Shown here one piece after another: positions 10,301 through 19,790 of a DNA stretch of 35,917 nt. The stretch is taken from positions 234,064 to 269,980 of the forward strand of contig NW_019091633.1 of assembly GCF_001949145.1 (NCBI RefSeq). Direction: 5' to 3'. The translations under genes were made by a program, and so were the position numbers. This DNA is from Acanthaster planci (taxonomy: Eukaryota; Echinodermata; Asteroidea; Valvatida; Acanthasteridae). Within the stretch, counting starts at the first letter, position 1. Each line of letters opens with the position of its first letter. The notes beneath the pieces are model-generated. The model did no database searches and had not been told where the DNA came from. It saw only the letters and a program-made list of their open reading frames with translations.

Positions 10301-12290
10301 CTTAACATGAGAATATTGACAGGTAGAGGTTGGAAAAAGGATGTCACCCACCTCTTGAGGTAGTCCTTATTGTCTCAGGAGGCATACCTTACGTGAGGCG
10401 TCAAAAATATTTTAAGCGTTCAGCCATGTGTGAACGGCAACTATCATTGTCAATCCGCCCGTCCCCACGTGTGCCAACGCCGCCGTTCTGCCCGCGTTCC
10501 TTTAAATAGTGCATTCATGGAGGCAGGGGGATTATGCGTACACATGGGAAGCCACCCAAAGTACTGTGGAGGGTTACCACACAACAGTAAGTATCTGATC
10601 TATCAGCTGATTGCCCAGTTTTCACTGTTCGCAGTTCTCAACAGCAGACAGTTTGCATTGTGTGTGCCTATGGGGTCGTCATTTCCTGGCTGGGATTCTT
10701 CAAAACAAATATCGTTCTGCTGTTGGAAATAGTCAACCCCTTCAGCAATATAGAAGATCTGTGCATATCAAATGTATATATTTTGAATACAAAACTGACT
10801 CAAAGATTTTTGCTCGTTTCGAAAACGTGTGTAGTCAGTCTGCACTGCAGTGGCGTGTTGTGTGGTTGTTCACATGGATTTGGATTTCTCTGCAGGAGAA
10901 TTCTTTTTCATCAAAGACTGATCAGAGGTATTGTGGAAGAAGTGATAACAAATTTCAGGCCTTGGAAATATTTACATTGCACTTTATTCATCTTTAATTT
11001 CAGGAAAAGGATGCAAAAGAGCATTATTTAATTTATCCCGGGCTGTACATCCACCAAGTAACTCTACACACTTCTTAAAAAAAAACAAGTCTGGCTTGCA
11101 TCCAGGAAGCTGGCCTGAGCAGGCCCAGGATTCTCCTTGGTAATACCATGGAGGAAGGACACAGAAAGAGTTGTAACTCAGGCACTTCAAAGCGTCCAAT
11201 GATGGTCGCCGCCGTGTCTGACGAATAATAGAAAACATTCCAAAAATGCCTTATTGCTGCCTGCATCTTAGCTGTACAAGTGGGGCCAGTAATATCCTGG
11301 CAATACTTGTAGTTTTTTGCTTGCAATTAAATACAAACTTTAGATGTGACCAGGAAATAGAGAGAGAAAAATTCCTGATATAAGACCTACTTTTGCCATC
11401 ATAAATAAACTTTTAAAATTTTGACACACTGTTTCATTATCAATGCAATATTTTCATTATCCTCCGTCCAATATACATCAGTGTCACAGACTTGGAACGA
11501 ATTTGGCTAAGACTGGCCGACAAAATGTTCACTACTACTGGAAAGCTTAGTTCATAAGCAACAAAATACGCTATTTCATCACAAGGAGTGATCGTGAAAT
11601 CGCATAAAATACGTCTTTGTACAAATGCCACAATAAAAATGATTCAAACAAAACACAAAATCTTACAAACAGCTTGGCTATTTATTCCTAAAAGAAGTCC
11701 AGAAGAAAGCGTTCGATAAGGGCAACAACTGCACATGAACACTTCGGGTATACAGCCTAATAAAAGCAACTGCGCAAACACTACATTGATGATGTTGTCG
11801 GTTCATATCAAGCACCAACGATGGCATGGATATTCAACTTCCTATGCTGCAGTACACAACGTTTTAGGGATGCAGATTACCAACAAAAAATTGCGGCGAC
11901 GATCATGGGGTACAAAGGGAGCTTATGGTTGCAAAACAGGTGGTGGGTAGCAGGCGTGCGCTGCGCTCTGGCTATGGGCATACTGGGCATGCCAGAAAGT
12001 GGTAATCGGCCAGATGTTATAGCCCGGGCAGTTCAAACTCCTTCTGCCTCCATGGTAATACTGTTTCTAGGCAACATAACATAACTCTTGACTTGCCATG
12101 AGTGTTGAAAATCCACCAACGACTGCTTTGCTTGCAAAGAATTGACTTATGAATCGGCTAAAGCTGTCCAGCAAGTCCTCCTAGAACTGGCAGCATCTTC
12201 AAAGATAATGTGACCCAGACCCAAATACTTTTACGATTGGCATTGCGTCTACCGGGACAATAAAGCTGTCAATCACTCCTGGGAGAGTTT
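10301..12290. other. No gene recognised
   Basis: Contains several open frames of 60-128 codons on both strands, the longest on the plus strand around 10611-11031. None shows a motif I recognise, and overlapping frames are equally long, which suggests chance. A minus frame near 10984-11326 (LKCLSYNSFCVLPPWYYQGE) has no known relative in memory. Confidence 0.35.
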
Positions 12291-13473
12291 TTATCTCTGA
12301 TCGACATCACTGAAGATGTGGTGGGTCGTATTTTCCTTCTCTGCGGTCGGGTCTTCCCTTGTCAGTGGTTGGTCTTCTCCGTTGCTTTCAGCAGAAAGAC
12401 TGACGGACGTTAACGCCCTTGTGCGTGGAGCCCAGACTCGCTCAATAGGATTAAGTCCCGAGTCCCCCGGGCAGTATGAAGTGACCACCAGGGTATCCAG
12501 GTTTACTGTCTCTGAACAGGCAGGCATAGTACATCTCATTACCAGTACATCTCATTAACAGCGTGGTTGACGTTGAAGTCGGCTCCTCCGTCAACAAGAA
12601 GTACCAACAGAGATTTGCCAGCTGATACTTCTTCAGCAACACCAAGATCTCCAAAAATGTCGTTCATGTGAGTGGCCACTGAGCATGGAGAGTGGGGACT
12701 TCTGAGGACAACTAATGCACGATCCTTCTCTGGTAGCCTGAAATAAAAAAAATTGAAAACACAAGAGTAAATCAATAAAACTCATTGCAAAATCATGTTT
12801 GCCAACAGAAGCTACCATGTTCTGGATCAGAAAAGTGTGGTCAGTAGTCAGAATCTCAATGCCCAGGTTGACAGAAAGGCTAACGTATCCTTGTTCCCAT
12901 ATCATGTGCATGTTGAGTGCACTTAATTGATTTGAAAATATTATAGGTACCATACTGTTTTCTGCATTTCAGTACTTTGAATCAATTTGTGCCAACACCT
13001 ATCAAAATAACTGGAAGCTTTAGATACTATTAATCATATTATAAATATACTCACACAAAGTTCTCACTGCCAAGGTCATCTTTCATCATTTCAGTAGATG
13101 GCCGCATACGCAGATACCCTGAGGGCACGATGAGATGACCAGGTGTGGGAAAATCGTGGTCACTGTAGTTTGGCGCATCTTTAATGGGGTAGAATGTAGA
13201 AATATTAATCTGTCGGTCAACAGCCAGTGTTTCCTCCCCGACCTTTATCTTATTCTTGTTGTCTGCCGAGTACACAAAAGCTAGGGTGTTGAACTTCGAT
13301 GCCAACTTAAAGAGTACAGCGCACTCTTGCCGAATAAAAGTGGCTGTTCTCGGTGACTCTTCGGTTGGAGTTTTCCTTCACTGGAACACACGTATTGATT
13401 AGACCTTGGTAGTATGAGATTGCTTTGTTGCCCTTGTTAGGGGGCACCATCCAGCAAGCTATTGTCTGTAGAC
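12291..13473 (-). pseudogene. Two-exon DDE-transposase-like gene, broken
   Basis: Exon 1 (13055-13473) follows a CTTTCTGTTAG acceptor and ends at a consensus GTGAGT donor. A 317-bp intron (12738-13054) ends in TTTTTTATTTCAG. Exon 2 is 12291-12737. The junction keeps the frame (ENF-V-LPEKDRALVVLRS). Motifs: FVYSADNKNKIKVGEE, DHDFPTPGHLIVPSGY, LLVDGGADFN and CPGDSGLNPIERVW. The order D, D, NPxE resembles an RNase H-fold DDE catalytic core (inference), and I recall similar uncharacterised multi-copy proteins in invertebrates. Breaks: one extra T near 13330 between VTENSHF and IRQECAV, a 16-bp tandem duplication at 12528-12559, and a further frame change before LDTLVVT. A domesticated or mobile origin cannot be decided here. 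Confidence 0.6.
12528..12559. repeat. 16-bp tandem duplication breaking exon 2
   Basis: The unit AGTACATCTCATTACC is followed at once by AGTACATCTCATTAAC, 15 of 16 bases alike. Sixteen is not a multiple of three, so the duplication shifts the minus-strand frame after VNEMY. It looks like a slippage event after the gene lost selection. Confidence 0.8.
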
Positions 13474-14727
13474 CTAACAGAAAGGTATAAACGTATGTGG
13501 TATTAAGTTCCTCATTTGGTTTAATCCTTAACTTAAAAATTAGCAAATCTTGCCATTTTCAGTCCTTTTGGGGGCTCTTGGTAATTTCTTAACACTTAAT
13601 TTCGATTGTTGTCTCTTCTTTTGCTCAAATTTCAATTCCTATGTCTTTTCTTATGTCTATGTGTTGCATTTTTGTTTCGCGTTTAAGTCAACAGGTTGCA
13701 GGTTCAAGTTTACACAAAATGTATATCTTTATAGTGTTTCAGGTCTGTTTAAATACTTTACCATAATAGTTATACTACCACTTACCTAAATTTGGTCTTT
13801 CAGTCTGCAGATTTGGGATATTGTGGAGCAAGATTTGTTTCACTTATTTCGATGTAGACCCACATGTCCCAGTCTCTTCCTGCCGTCTTAAATGAGCCTT
13901 GAACCCATTACTTTTAATGAAGGATCATGCTTCATCAACAATTGTGGGATATACGTCCTTCAATGATGGGTGGCCTTTGGGTCTTTACACCTGCAACTTC
14001 TGCTCTGGAGCTTTGCACTTTGGACTTTCATTCGGACTTTCAGCCAACTAATGTTCACTTAGGACAGGTTGCAACAATTTCTGTAAAATCAGTACTCTTC
14101 TCAAGAGACATGATTTGCATATATACGCATGCATATCAAGGACACTGAAGGTGGAGATCTACACGGAATTCCCACTTCCCACTTTCCGACCACTCAAGCA
14201 TGCATGAATCGACAAATAAAACAAGACGCTTGCGTCCACAAGCCACAAGCAAATATACTGTGCCTTGTTTACATTTCATCCTGATCCCTTTTCGCACGCT
14301 TTGTGTGGAAAAACCTTGCTCATATCTTGCTTTGCTTCAAATGTCGCTGCAACTTCCTTAAAACATATCTAAATCTATAACGTTGATTGCCCCTTGCTTT
14401 TTTCCTCTCCTCCTTTTCTTATCAACGTTGTATCGAAACGTCCAAGAATATTCAATAAATGTGCCACCATTTCATTATTGTCAACCTCAAGTAAAACACA
14501 TCATTTTCCTAGCTCCAAATTGCAAAAGACTTTCAGTTTCTAGTCTGGATTCCGGGATACCGAAGAAATGCATCACACTATTTTTCCAAATTATGTTTTG
14601 GAACGCTCCATAATTTCTACAGCAAAAAAAAAACTTTAAAAAACCACAAGCTAGAAGTCGATTTGTTTCACTTCAGCCAGAACCAATATAACAGCATATT
14701 TTCTGACAAAGCATGCTGTGGCTTAGA
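13474..14727. other. No gene recognised
   Basis: AT-rich. It may include upstream intron of the broken gene to the left, but no further exon with its motifs was seen. Plus-strand frames near 13550-13789, 13927-14148 and 14383-14613 are hydrophobic or low-complexity and unsupported. Confidence 0.35.
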
Positions 14728-14763
14728 AAAAGGAAACATTGTATGAACTCAAAGTACTCCCCA
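14728..14763 (+). repeat. Perfect 36-bp inverted repeat, left arm
   Basis: The 36 bases beginning AAAAGGAAACATTGTATGAA are found again, reverse-complemented and without mismatch, at 15174-15209. The arms are 410 bases apart. Flanking similarity fades at once on the inner side and is weak on the outer side (GCTGTGGCTTAG versus GGCTGTACC). They could be terminal parts of two opposed copies of one repeat, or the arms of a small inverted-repeat element of 482 bp. Confidence 0.85.
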
Positions 14764-15173
14764 TCATTGTATCATTCAAGAATTATATAAATTAAACAAA
14801 TTTGTTTCATTATTTTCGGCCTCACAGATATCAAACAAAAGCCCCCTCACTGCACAAAATTGACTGACCCATTACGTCAGGTAAAAAGGGAATACATGTG
14901 TTTAATACTTCAATTTATCACGTTTATACTGTGATGGATGCCGTGATCCAGACTTTACAAGTTACATGGGCATTCTGATTGAAACATGGATCCCTGGCCA
15001 TCAGTTTCAATTAAAAAACTTTTTTGTGTCATTATTTACTTGTTATTTAAAAAAGCCAGGAAATGGTGGTGATAGATAAGACTTGGTAACCACAAACTAC
15101 TCAGGTGTGGAAACAATTGAGAGCTGGAGTCCAACCAGACCTGAACGATGCTGGGGCAGGAGTTACAAAAGGG

Positions 15174-15209
15174 TGGGGAGTACTTTGAGTTCATACAATG
15201 TTTCCTTTT
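15174..15209 (-). repeat. Perfect 36-bp inverted repeat, right arm
   Basis: Reverse complement of 14728-14763. The sequence between the arms (14764-15173) is AT-rich and non-coding as far as I can see. Confidence 0.85.
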
Positions 15210-15540
15210 GGTACAGCCGAAACAATCAGCACAAGTTGGAACAAGCTTTGACTTCAGCATACAGAGCACTTTACTGACAAGAACGTCATTCCTGTTGTTG
15301 GTTTTGCCTTGTCAACACATCTCTCTAAAGTTGATCCTTACAATCATGTCTAGCAATAAAGTGACTTTTCTTTCCGTTATTGCAACACAGGTGCGGCGCG
15401 CAATGCCTTGCACGCCTTGTTATGTAACACACTTCAGCGTTCACTACATATAAACTCTAAGCCTTCTGTTCAATTTCACTCTCGGTCGAGCAACCTCACC
15501 TCGCTTTCCGCACTTTGTACTCCGCTCATTTCTGGGTATT

Positions 15541-16200
15541 ATGAATCCTTCTAACGCCAATACCGCAAACCAGGAAATTCTCCTGGAGAAACCTGTCTAA
15601 ATCTATAGACAGTAAAGTGGAGTCCGCAGTGAAGAGGCAGTGTACCATTGCCGATAGCCCGCCAGACTCAAAAGCAAAGGTAACAAGGACCAGTACCGCT
15701 ACGGAGAAAAGCTATCCGGCCTAATCGACACCGCCCTAGCTTTGATAGATGCCAAAGACGCCGACATGGCCAAACAGGCCCTAAAGCAATCCAATACAGA
15801 TATCACACAACGTCAGAAACTGATCAAATTGGCCGATAGGTTGTCCCAAGGCTGGGCCACTGTTTGAGAGTACGTCACAGATGATCTAGCTGAAGACTCC
15901 GACGATGAAAACCGACTGCAAAAGGCAGAGAAAATGGCCACCACTGAGAAAGCAGAGGCGGCAAAGAAGTCTAAAGCTAAGGATCGCAACCCTGCATGGT
16001 ACGTTCCTCCCGTGCCTTCTTACCGTTCCACTCCTTTTCGTCCCTTCGGCCGGAAGTACCCCTATCGCCCAGAATTCCGCACCTGCTTTCAGTGTGGAAT
16101 CGCAGGACATGTCCGGACCAGCTTCCCCTCCCTTCGATCTCTCCGACAACCTCAGCACAGATCAAAATCTTCAGTCAACGATTCCATTACAGCCTAGAGA
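15541..16200 (+). pseudogene. DIRS B: gag with damaged zinc knuckle
   Basis: An ATG at 15541 starts MNPSNANTANQEILLEK. A one-base shift leads into LSKSIDSKVESAVKRQ. After another frame change comes LIDTALALIDAKDADMAKQA, then KLIKLADRLSQGWATV, a TGA stop, EYVTDDLAEDSDDE and KAEKMATTEKAEAAKKSKAK. A basic, Pro/Tyr/Arg-rich stretch leads to CFQCGIAGHVRTSF (16084-16125), a CCHC knuckle whose last Cys is replaced by Phe (TTC, one base from TGC). Gag packages the element RNA and the knuckle binds nucleic acid. With at least two frameshifts, one stop and a broken knuckle, this copy is not functional. Confidence 0.75.
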
Positions 16201-16245
16201 CTAGGAAACTCAAGAATCGGCGACACCGGTCCCTACTGGAGTTCA

Positions 16246-16967
16246 GGGTAAGCTAAAACCTCGCATTTTATTTTGGCGAGACACATTTAAGTGCAGTACC
16301 TTCGTTCAGGAGGTCATTTTTGAAGGGTATAAAATTCCCTTTTACGTGACTCCTCCCCCTATTCATTTACCAAATAATAAATCAAGCTTATCCCATTCTA
16401 AATCTGTCAAATCCGCCATTGAGGATTTGCTTGCAAAATCTTCCATTGTTGAATTGTCCTTGTCACCCTATTGCTGCAATCCCTTAATGGTCGCAGAAGG
16501 ATAAAAGTTGAGGTTAGTGCTGGACCTTAGACACCCAAACAAATATGTCTGGAAAGAGAAATTTAAGTACGAGGATTTGAGTCATATCGCACCTTCGCTT
16601 GATTGTAACCAACACTACTTCTCATCTTGAGTTGGGATATCATCACACAGACATATTTCTGACTCATCAAAGATATCTCGGTTTTTCTTGGCACCATCAT
16701 GACGCAGTTACACGTTACTATACTTTTACTGTTTTCCCCTTTGGTTTAAGTAGCGCTTGCCACTTGTTCACTAAGCTGACCAGGCCCATTACACACCACT
16801 GCCACCAAAATAGTATTATCGCATTCATGTACATTGACGACGGACTCATTGTCTCGCCCAACTTTCAGTCGGTTTCCCATAATGTCTCATTTGTTTGCTA
16901 TCTGATAAATTCTTGGGCCTCGTCATCGATTCTGATGCATTCACTTTTCAGGTTCCTCTAAACAAGA
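16246..16967 (+). pseudogene. DIRS B: reverse transcriptase fragment
   Basis: Frame one (16246-16595) reads from KLKPRILFWRDTF through SAIEDLLAKSSIVELSLSPY and a TAA after VAEG to LRLVLDLRHPNKYVWKEKFK and YEDLSHIAPSLD. After a frameshift, 16599-16961 continues with HHTDIFLTHQRYLGFSW, YYTFTVFPFGLSSACHLFTK and the catalytic FMYIDDGLIVS. The YIDD box (16830-16841) is intact. The first catalytic Asp block (normally SWD) is degraded to LELGYHH. The match resumes in a third frame as DKFLGLVIDSDAFTFQVPLN and ends abruptly. Confidence 0.8.
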
Positions 16968-17329
16968 TACCCGCAGGGCATTGAACTTTGCAACCTGGTA
17001 CCACATATAGAATGATAAAGATAATGTTAAAATCTCTCGTAAGTTCACACTTACAGGTGTCAAAGAACAGTAACTCACAGCTACACTGAAAAATTCTAGT
17101 GTGTACAATGCGTTTAAGTGAAAAATGGATACTCAAATTCAACAGTGCAAAGATGCATGGCCCCTGGGCCTGATACTAAGCAAAAGAATGGAAATTATGA
17201 CTGCAAAGTACTAAAGTACTCTTACTACCATTCACAGTCTCCCCTTGTTTAAATCCAAAAGTAAAAATTGTCTTTTGTCCAATTACTCAAATTCTGAAAA
17301 ATGTTAACATATACATGTACATATGCCAA

Positions 17330-17625
17330 CGATTTTTAGTATTCTTCCACCTGTTTGATTGAAGTCTGGTTCTGTCAATTGTTTTATTGTCTTGTTTAAT
17401 GTTTCTTTAATGTGTTTAGTGCTTAATGTAACTATTTTTTTTCAGTTAAGGTTCAAAGTTAAATTTAAGTTACAATAGGGGGATCGCTACTCGACAAGCA
17501 TTGCTTTTGGGGGATCTCCATCCACATCATTACGACTAACTCTGGAATATAATTATATATATTTGAAAATGTGTCGAGTGATGTGGGAAAAATAATAAAG
17601 AATGAATGAAAGTAAGTGAATAACA
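17330..17625 (+). mobile_element. Possible LINE 3' tail
   Basis: A T-rich stretch leads to GGGGGATCGCTACTCGACAA, then GCATTGCTTTTGGGGGATCT and CCATCC, and ends with AATAAAGAATGAATGAAAG. The GACAAGCATTGCTT and GGGATCTCCATCC words followed by AATAAA and an AATGA repeat recall the 3' UTR of CR1/L2-type LINEs in marine invertebrates. There is no coding sequence to confirm it, so the call rests on resemblance only. Confidence 0.35.
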
Positions 17626-19179
17626 GTGTCCAACAATCATTGAAATATTTTTGCCCGGAATACTATCATTTTCGAGAAATATTTTTAAATACTTTTCCAA
17701 TGATTGTCCAGATAATTTTTTTTTAAGTATCACAACTGTTAACGTGCAACGAAGAATGTGTTTAATGCATGCAGCTGTTGGAGCACTCTATAAATTAATA
17801 AGTAACAATAAAAGCGATAAATACACCTTCCTTTTGCCCAAACACATTATCATCTTAAAAAATAAACTGTAACTGATGGGATGAAGGAGAACCTGTTTTG
17901 GTTTGAAATTAAATTTTCTTCAAGAAAGAGGAGTTTATTGTGCAAAAATATCACTACCCCACTATAAACCATTTAGATAATAATACTCAATACTCTGCAA
18001 CATGGCTGCTCCTTTCTGATTTGGGCTCCATGGTGAAGCCCGTTTTCTTGAAAAAATCTGCAATTTCAAGATATATTATATCCCATTTCCTTTCCCAATA
18101 ACTTGTTTGCCCACAATGAAAGGGTTTTCAAGATATATTTTTTTGTGTTTGGGAGATGTTAATTTATATAAGGGCAAAACCTGTTGTATAAATGAAAGGG
18201 TTGTTACCATATTTGTTGATTTATAAAGTGTTTCTGGTGTGCACTGACAGTGTGTGGATACTTTTTGATGGATGTGCATGTGACATGAATGTGTGGTCAT
18301 GCATGCACGTTGCCAGCCATGACTGCTCCCACTTACCAGCCCAGAATGACTGAGAGAAGCACTTTTGTGCAAAGTCACTTCAGCCATAATAAAAAACAAT
18401 CAAACTACTTGTAGATTGTCTTTGATGCATGCTGATAGAATGGTTTAAAACAGTAGTTTCTACAACCTGGCAATTGTCGATGAAGTTGAAATATTGGACT
18501 TTTGGGTTATGTGGGGCTGATATCAATGTTTTTTGTGGAGTGAGGCATTTCAAATTGTTTCCCTGGGAATTATTTATGTGTTGTGGTGCAATTTGATATT
18601 GTAGAGCATAAAAAATTTTCCCAGTGTATAAATGACCTGCTGTGGACAAATATTTATCACCATGAGTAAAATACAAAAAGCCCCCAAAATACACAAATTT
18701 GCAGAGAAGCAGCAGAGGAGGGAGCAGAGGATCTTAAGCCAAACAAACACTCCTTTGTTCAGTTAGCCCCCTGATGGGAGAGTAAAAAATCCATATATGG
18801 GACCCTCATTGATGAGGTGGCTAACACCTTATGAGAAATGGCATTATGAATAACCAATTTTAATGGTCCAATACACACCAGCATTACCTAACAAGAATAG
18901 AAAATACATATCCATTTGAAAAACAAAGGAGATTATGGATGAGGCACCACAATGCATTGTGGGAGATAGAAAGAGAGCTACAATAGATCAAACTTAGTGA
19001 ATGGCCGACAGCGTTAGGGAATACAAGTAAGTAAGATGAAAACAGAAGACTTATCATACAAGCCTCTTCATTCAATTTCCACTCCACAAACACATATAAA
19101 CAAATACATGTAACACATACAATAGACAGTAACAACAGGAAGTGGAAAGGTCTCGTAAAAAAAGCAAGGCTTGTTGAGT
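17626..19179. other. No gene recognised
   Basis: AT-rich. Minus-strand frames at 18076-18399 and 18380-18694 run about 100 codons without recognisable motifs, and I treat them as chance frames. Confidence 0.35.
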
Positions 19180-19237
19180 GCCGAACCCCTACTGGGCTCC
19201 TGCAGTGTCAACTGCAGGAGCCCAGTAGGGGATCGGC
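19180..19237. repeat. Near-perfect palindromic hairpin
   Basis: Arms 19186-19206 and 19211-19231 are exact reverse complements (21 bp, centred on TGCAGT-gtca-ACTGCA). After one A/A mismatch the match continues five more bases on each side (19180-19184 with 19233-19237). The 4-base loop is GTCA. The stem is GC-rich while the surroundings are AT-rich. The loop is too short for a typical microRNA precursor. It may be a recent fold-back (template-switch) mutation or the end of a hairpin-type element. Confidence 0.9.
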
Positions 19238-19539
19238 TGAGAGTCATGTAACATCGGCGCATCGGAAAAGTGCCGAACTCTCCCTTTGAACCGTCCGAAT
19301 TTGGGCTAGTGGTAATTATTAACCAGCCCACCAGCCTTCTAGTTTCTATGAAACCCATTTTTTTAACTGTTAATCTATTTTGCTCCCCCTTCATCAAATT
19401 GTTTTTGTGGTTTGTATATTTGTAAATAAATTAGTTTCCATTGAATTTTGAAGTTAAATTATCTGTTTGGGTGTACTGTGCAATTTACCGTGCACACATT
19501 GGGTGTCAGAGGGTAGGGGGGACCCGGGCTTGTGACAAA

Positions 19540-19665
19540 GACAATATTAAAATTTCAAGGAATTCTACTCCTCAGTTTATGTCAAGAGTCAAAGCAAATG
19601 GCCAAATCAAAGCTGGCTATGATGGAGGTCGGACAGTACCACTGCACTCATGGATTCAATGCTAA
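19540..19665 (+). repeat. Coding-like segment shared with element E
   Basis: The plus strand reads KTILKFQGILLLSLCQES and KSKLAMMEVGQYH. A segment inside element E at 28585-28700 reads KTALKFQRSMFLSF and KSKLAMLEVGDKH in the same spacing. Nucleotide blocks ATTAAAATTTCAA and AAATCAAAGCTGGCTATG with TGGAGGTCGGA are nearly identical. This is a remnant of a repeated, probably transposon-borne, protein that I cannot name. No splice sites or intact frame are present. Confidence 0.6.
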
Positions 19666-19708
19666 GATTGGCTCCCAACCAAATGATTGTTGTTCTTCCA
19701 ATTTAGCA

Positions 19709-19790
19709 GCATGAACCAGTGTAAGAGCATTGCATGAGTGTCCCATGGGAGTGTGCGCTAATTCAAGTCCCACTGAAAAGTCATAAGAAG
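19709..19790 (+). mobile_element. Possible tRNA-derived SINE relic
   Basis: GAACCAGTGTAAGAGCATTG resembles a decayed box A, and AATTCAAGTCCCACT a decayed box B (GTTCAAGTCCCA type), about 35 bases apart. Between them lies TGTCCCATGGGAGTG. The arrangement recalls a tRNA-like head in the style of an invertebrate SINE. It lacks a clear cloverleaf and a 3' CCA end, so it is not a functional tRNA. Confidence 0.4.

Larger units (their letters stand above)
15430..16967 (+). mobile_element. DIRS-like retrotransposon B (second family), 3'-truncated
   Basis: The plus strand holds a gag with a zinc-knuckle-like end, then an RT of the DIRS group, and stops just after the RT palm (KIPAGH, 16966). RNase H and recombinase are absent. 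Its motifs differ from A, C and D: the gag has DLAEDSDDENRLQKAEK and a Cys-rich end, and the RT has VLDLRHPNKYVW and MYIDDG. I recall this combination from DIRS/Ngaro-like elements of cnidarians and lancelets. The sequence before the first ATG (15541) is a plausible leader. No terminal repeats are visible, and orientation is opposite to A, C and D. Confidence 0.75.

Noticed and set aside
10430-11031. Overlapping 100- to 128-codon plus-strand frames as genes
   Set aside because: Two or three frames are open over the same bases, codon content is unremarkable and no motif or splice structure supports any of them.
19709-19790. Functional tRNA gene
   Set aside because: Box A and box B are only approximate, and no complete cloverleaf or matching acceptor arms could be formed by eye. 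It is better explained as a SINE relic.
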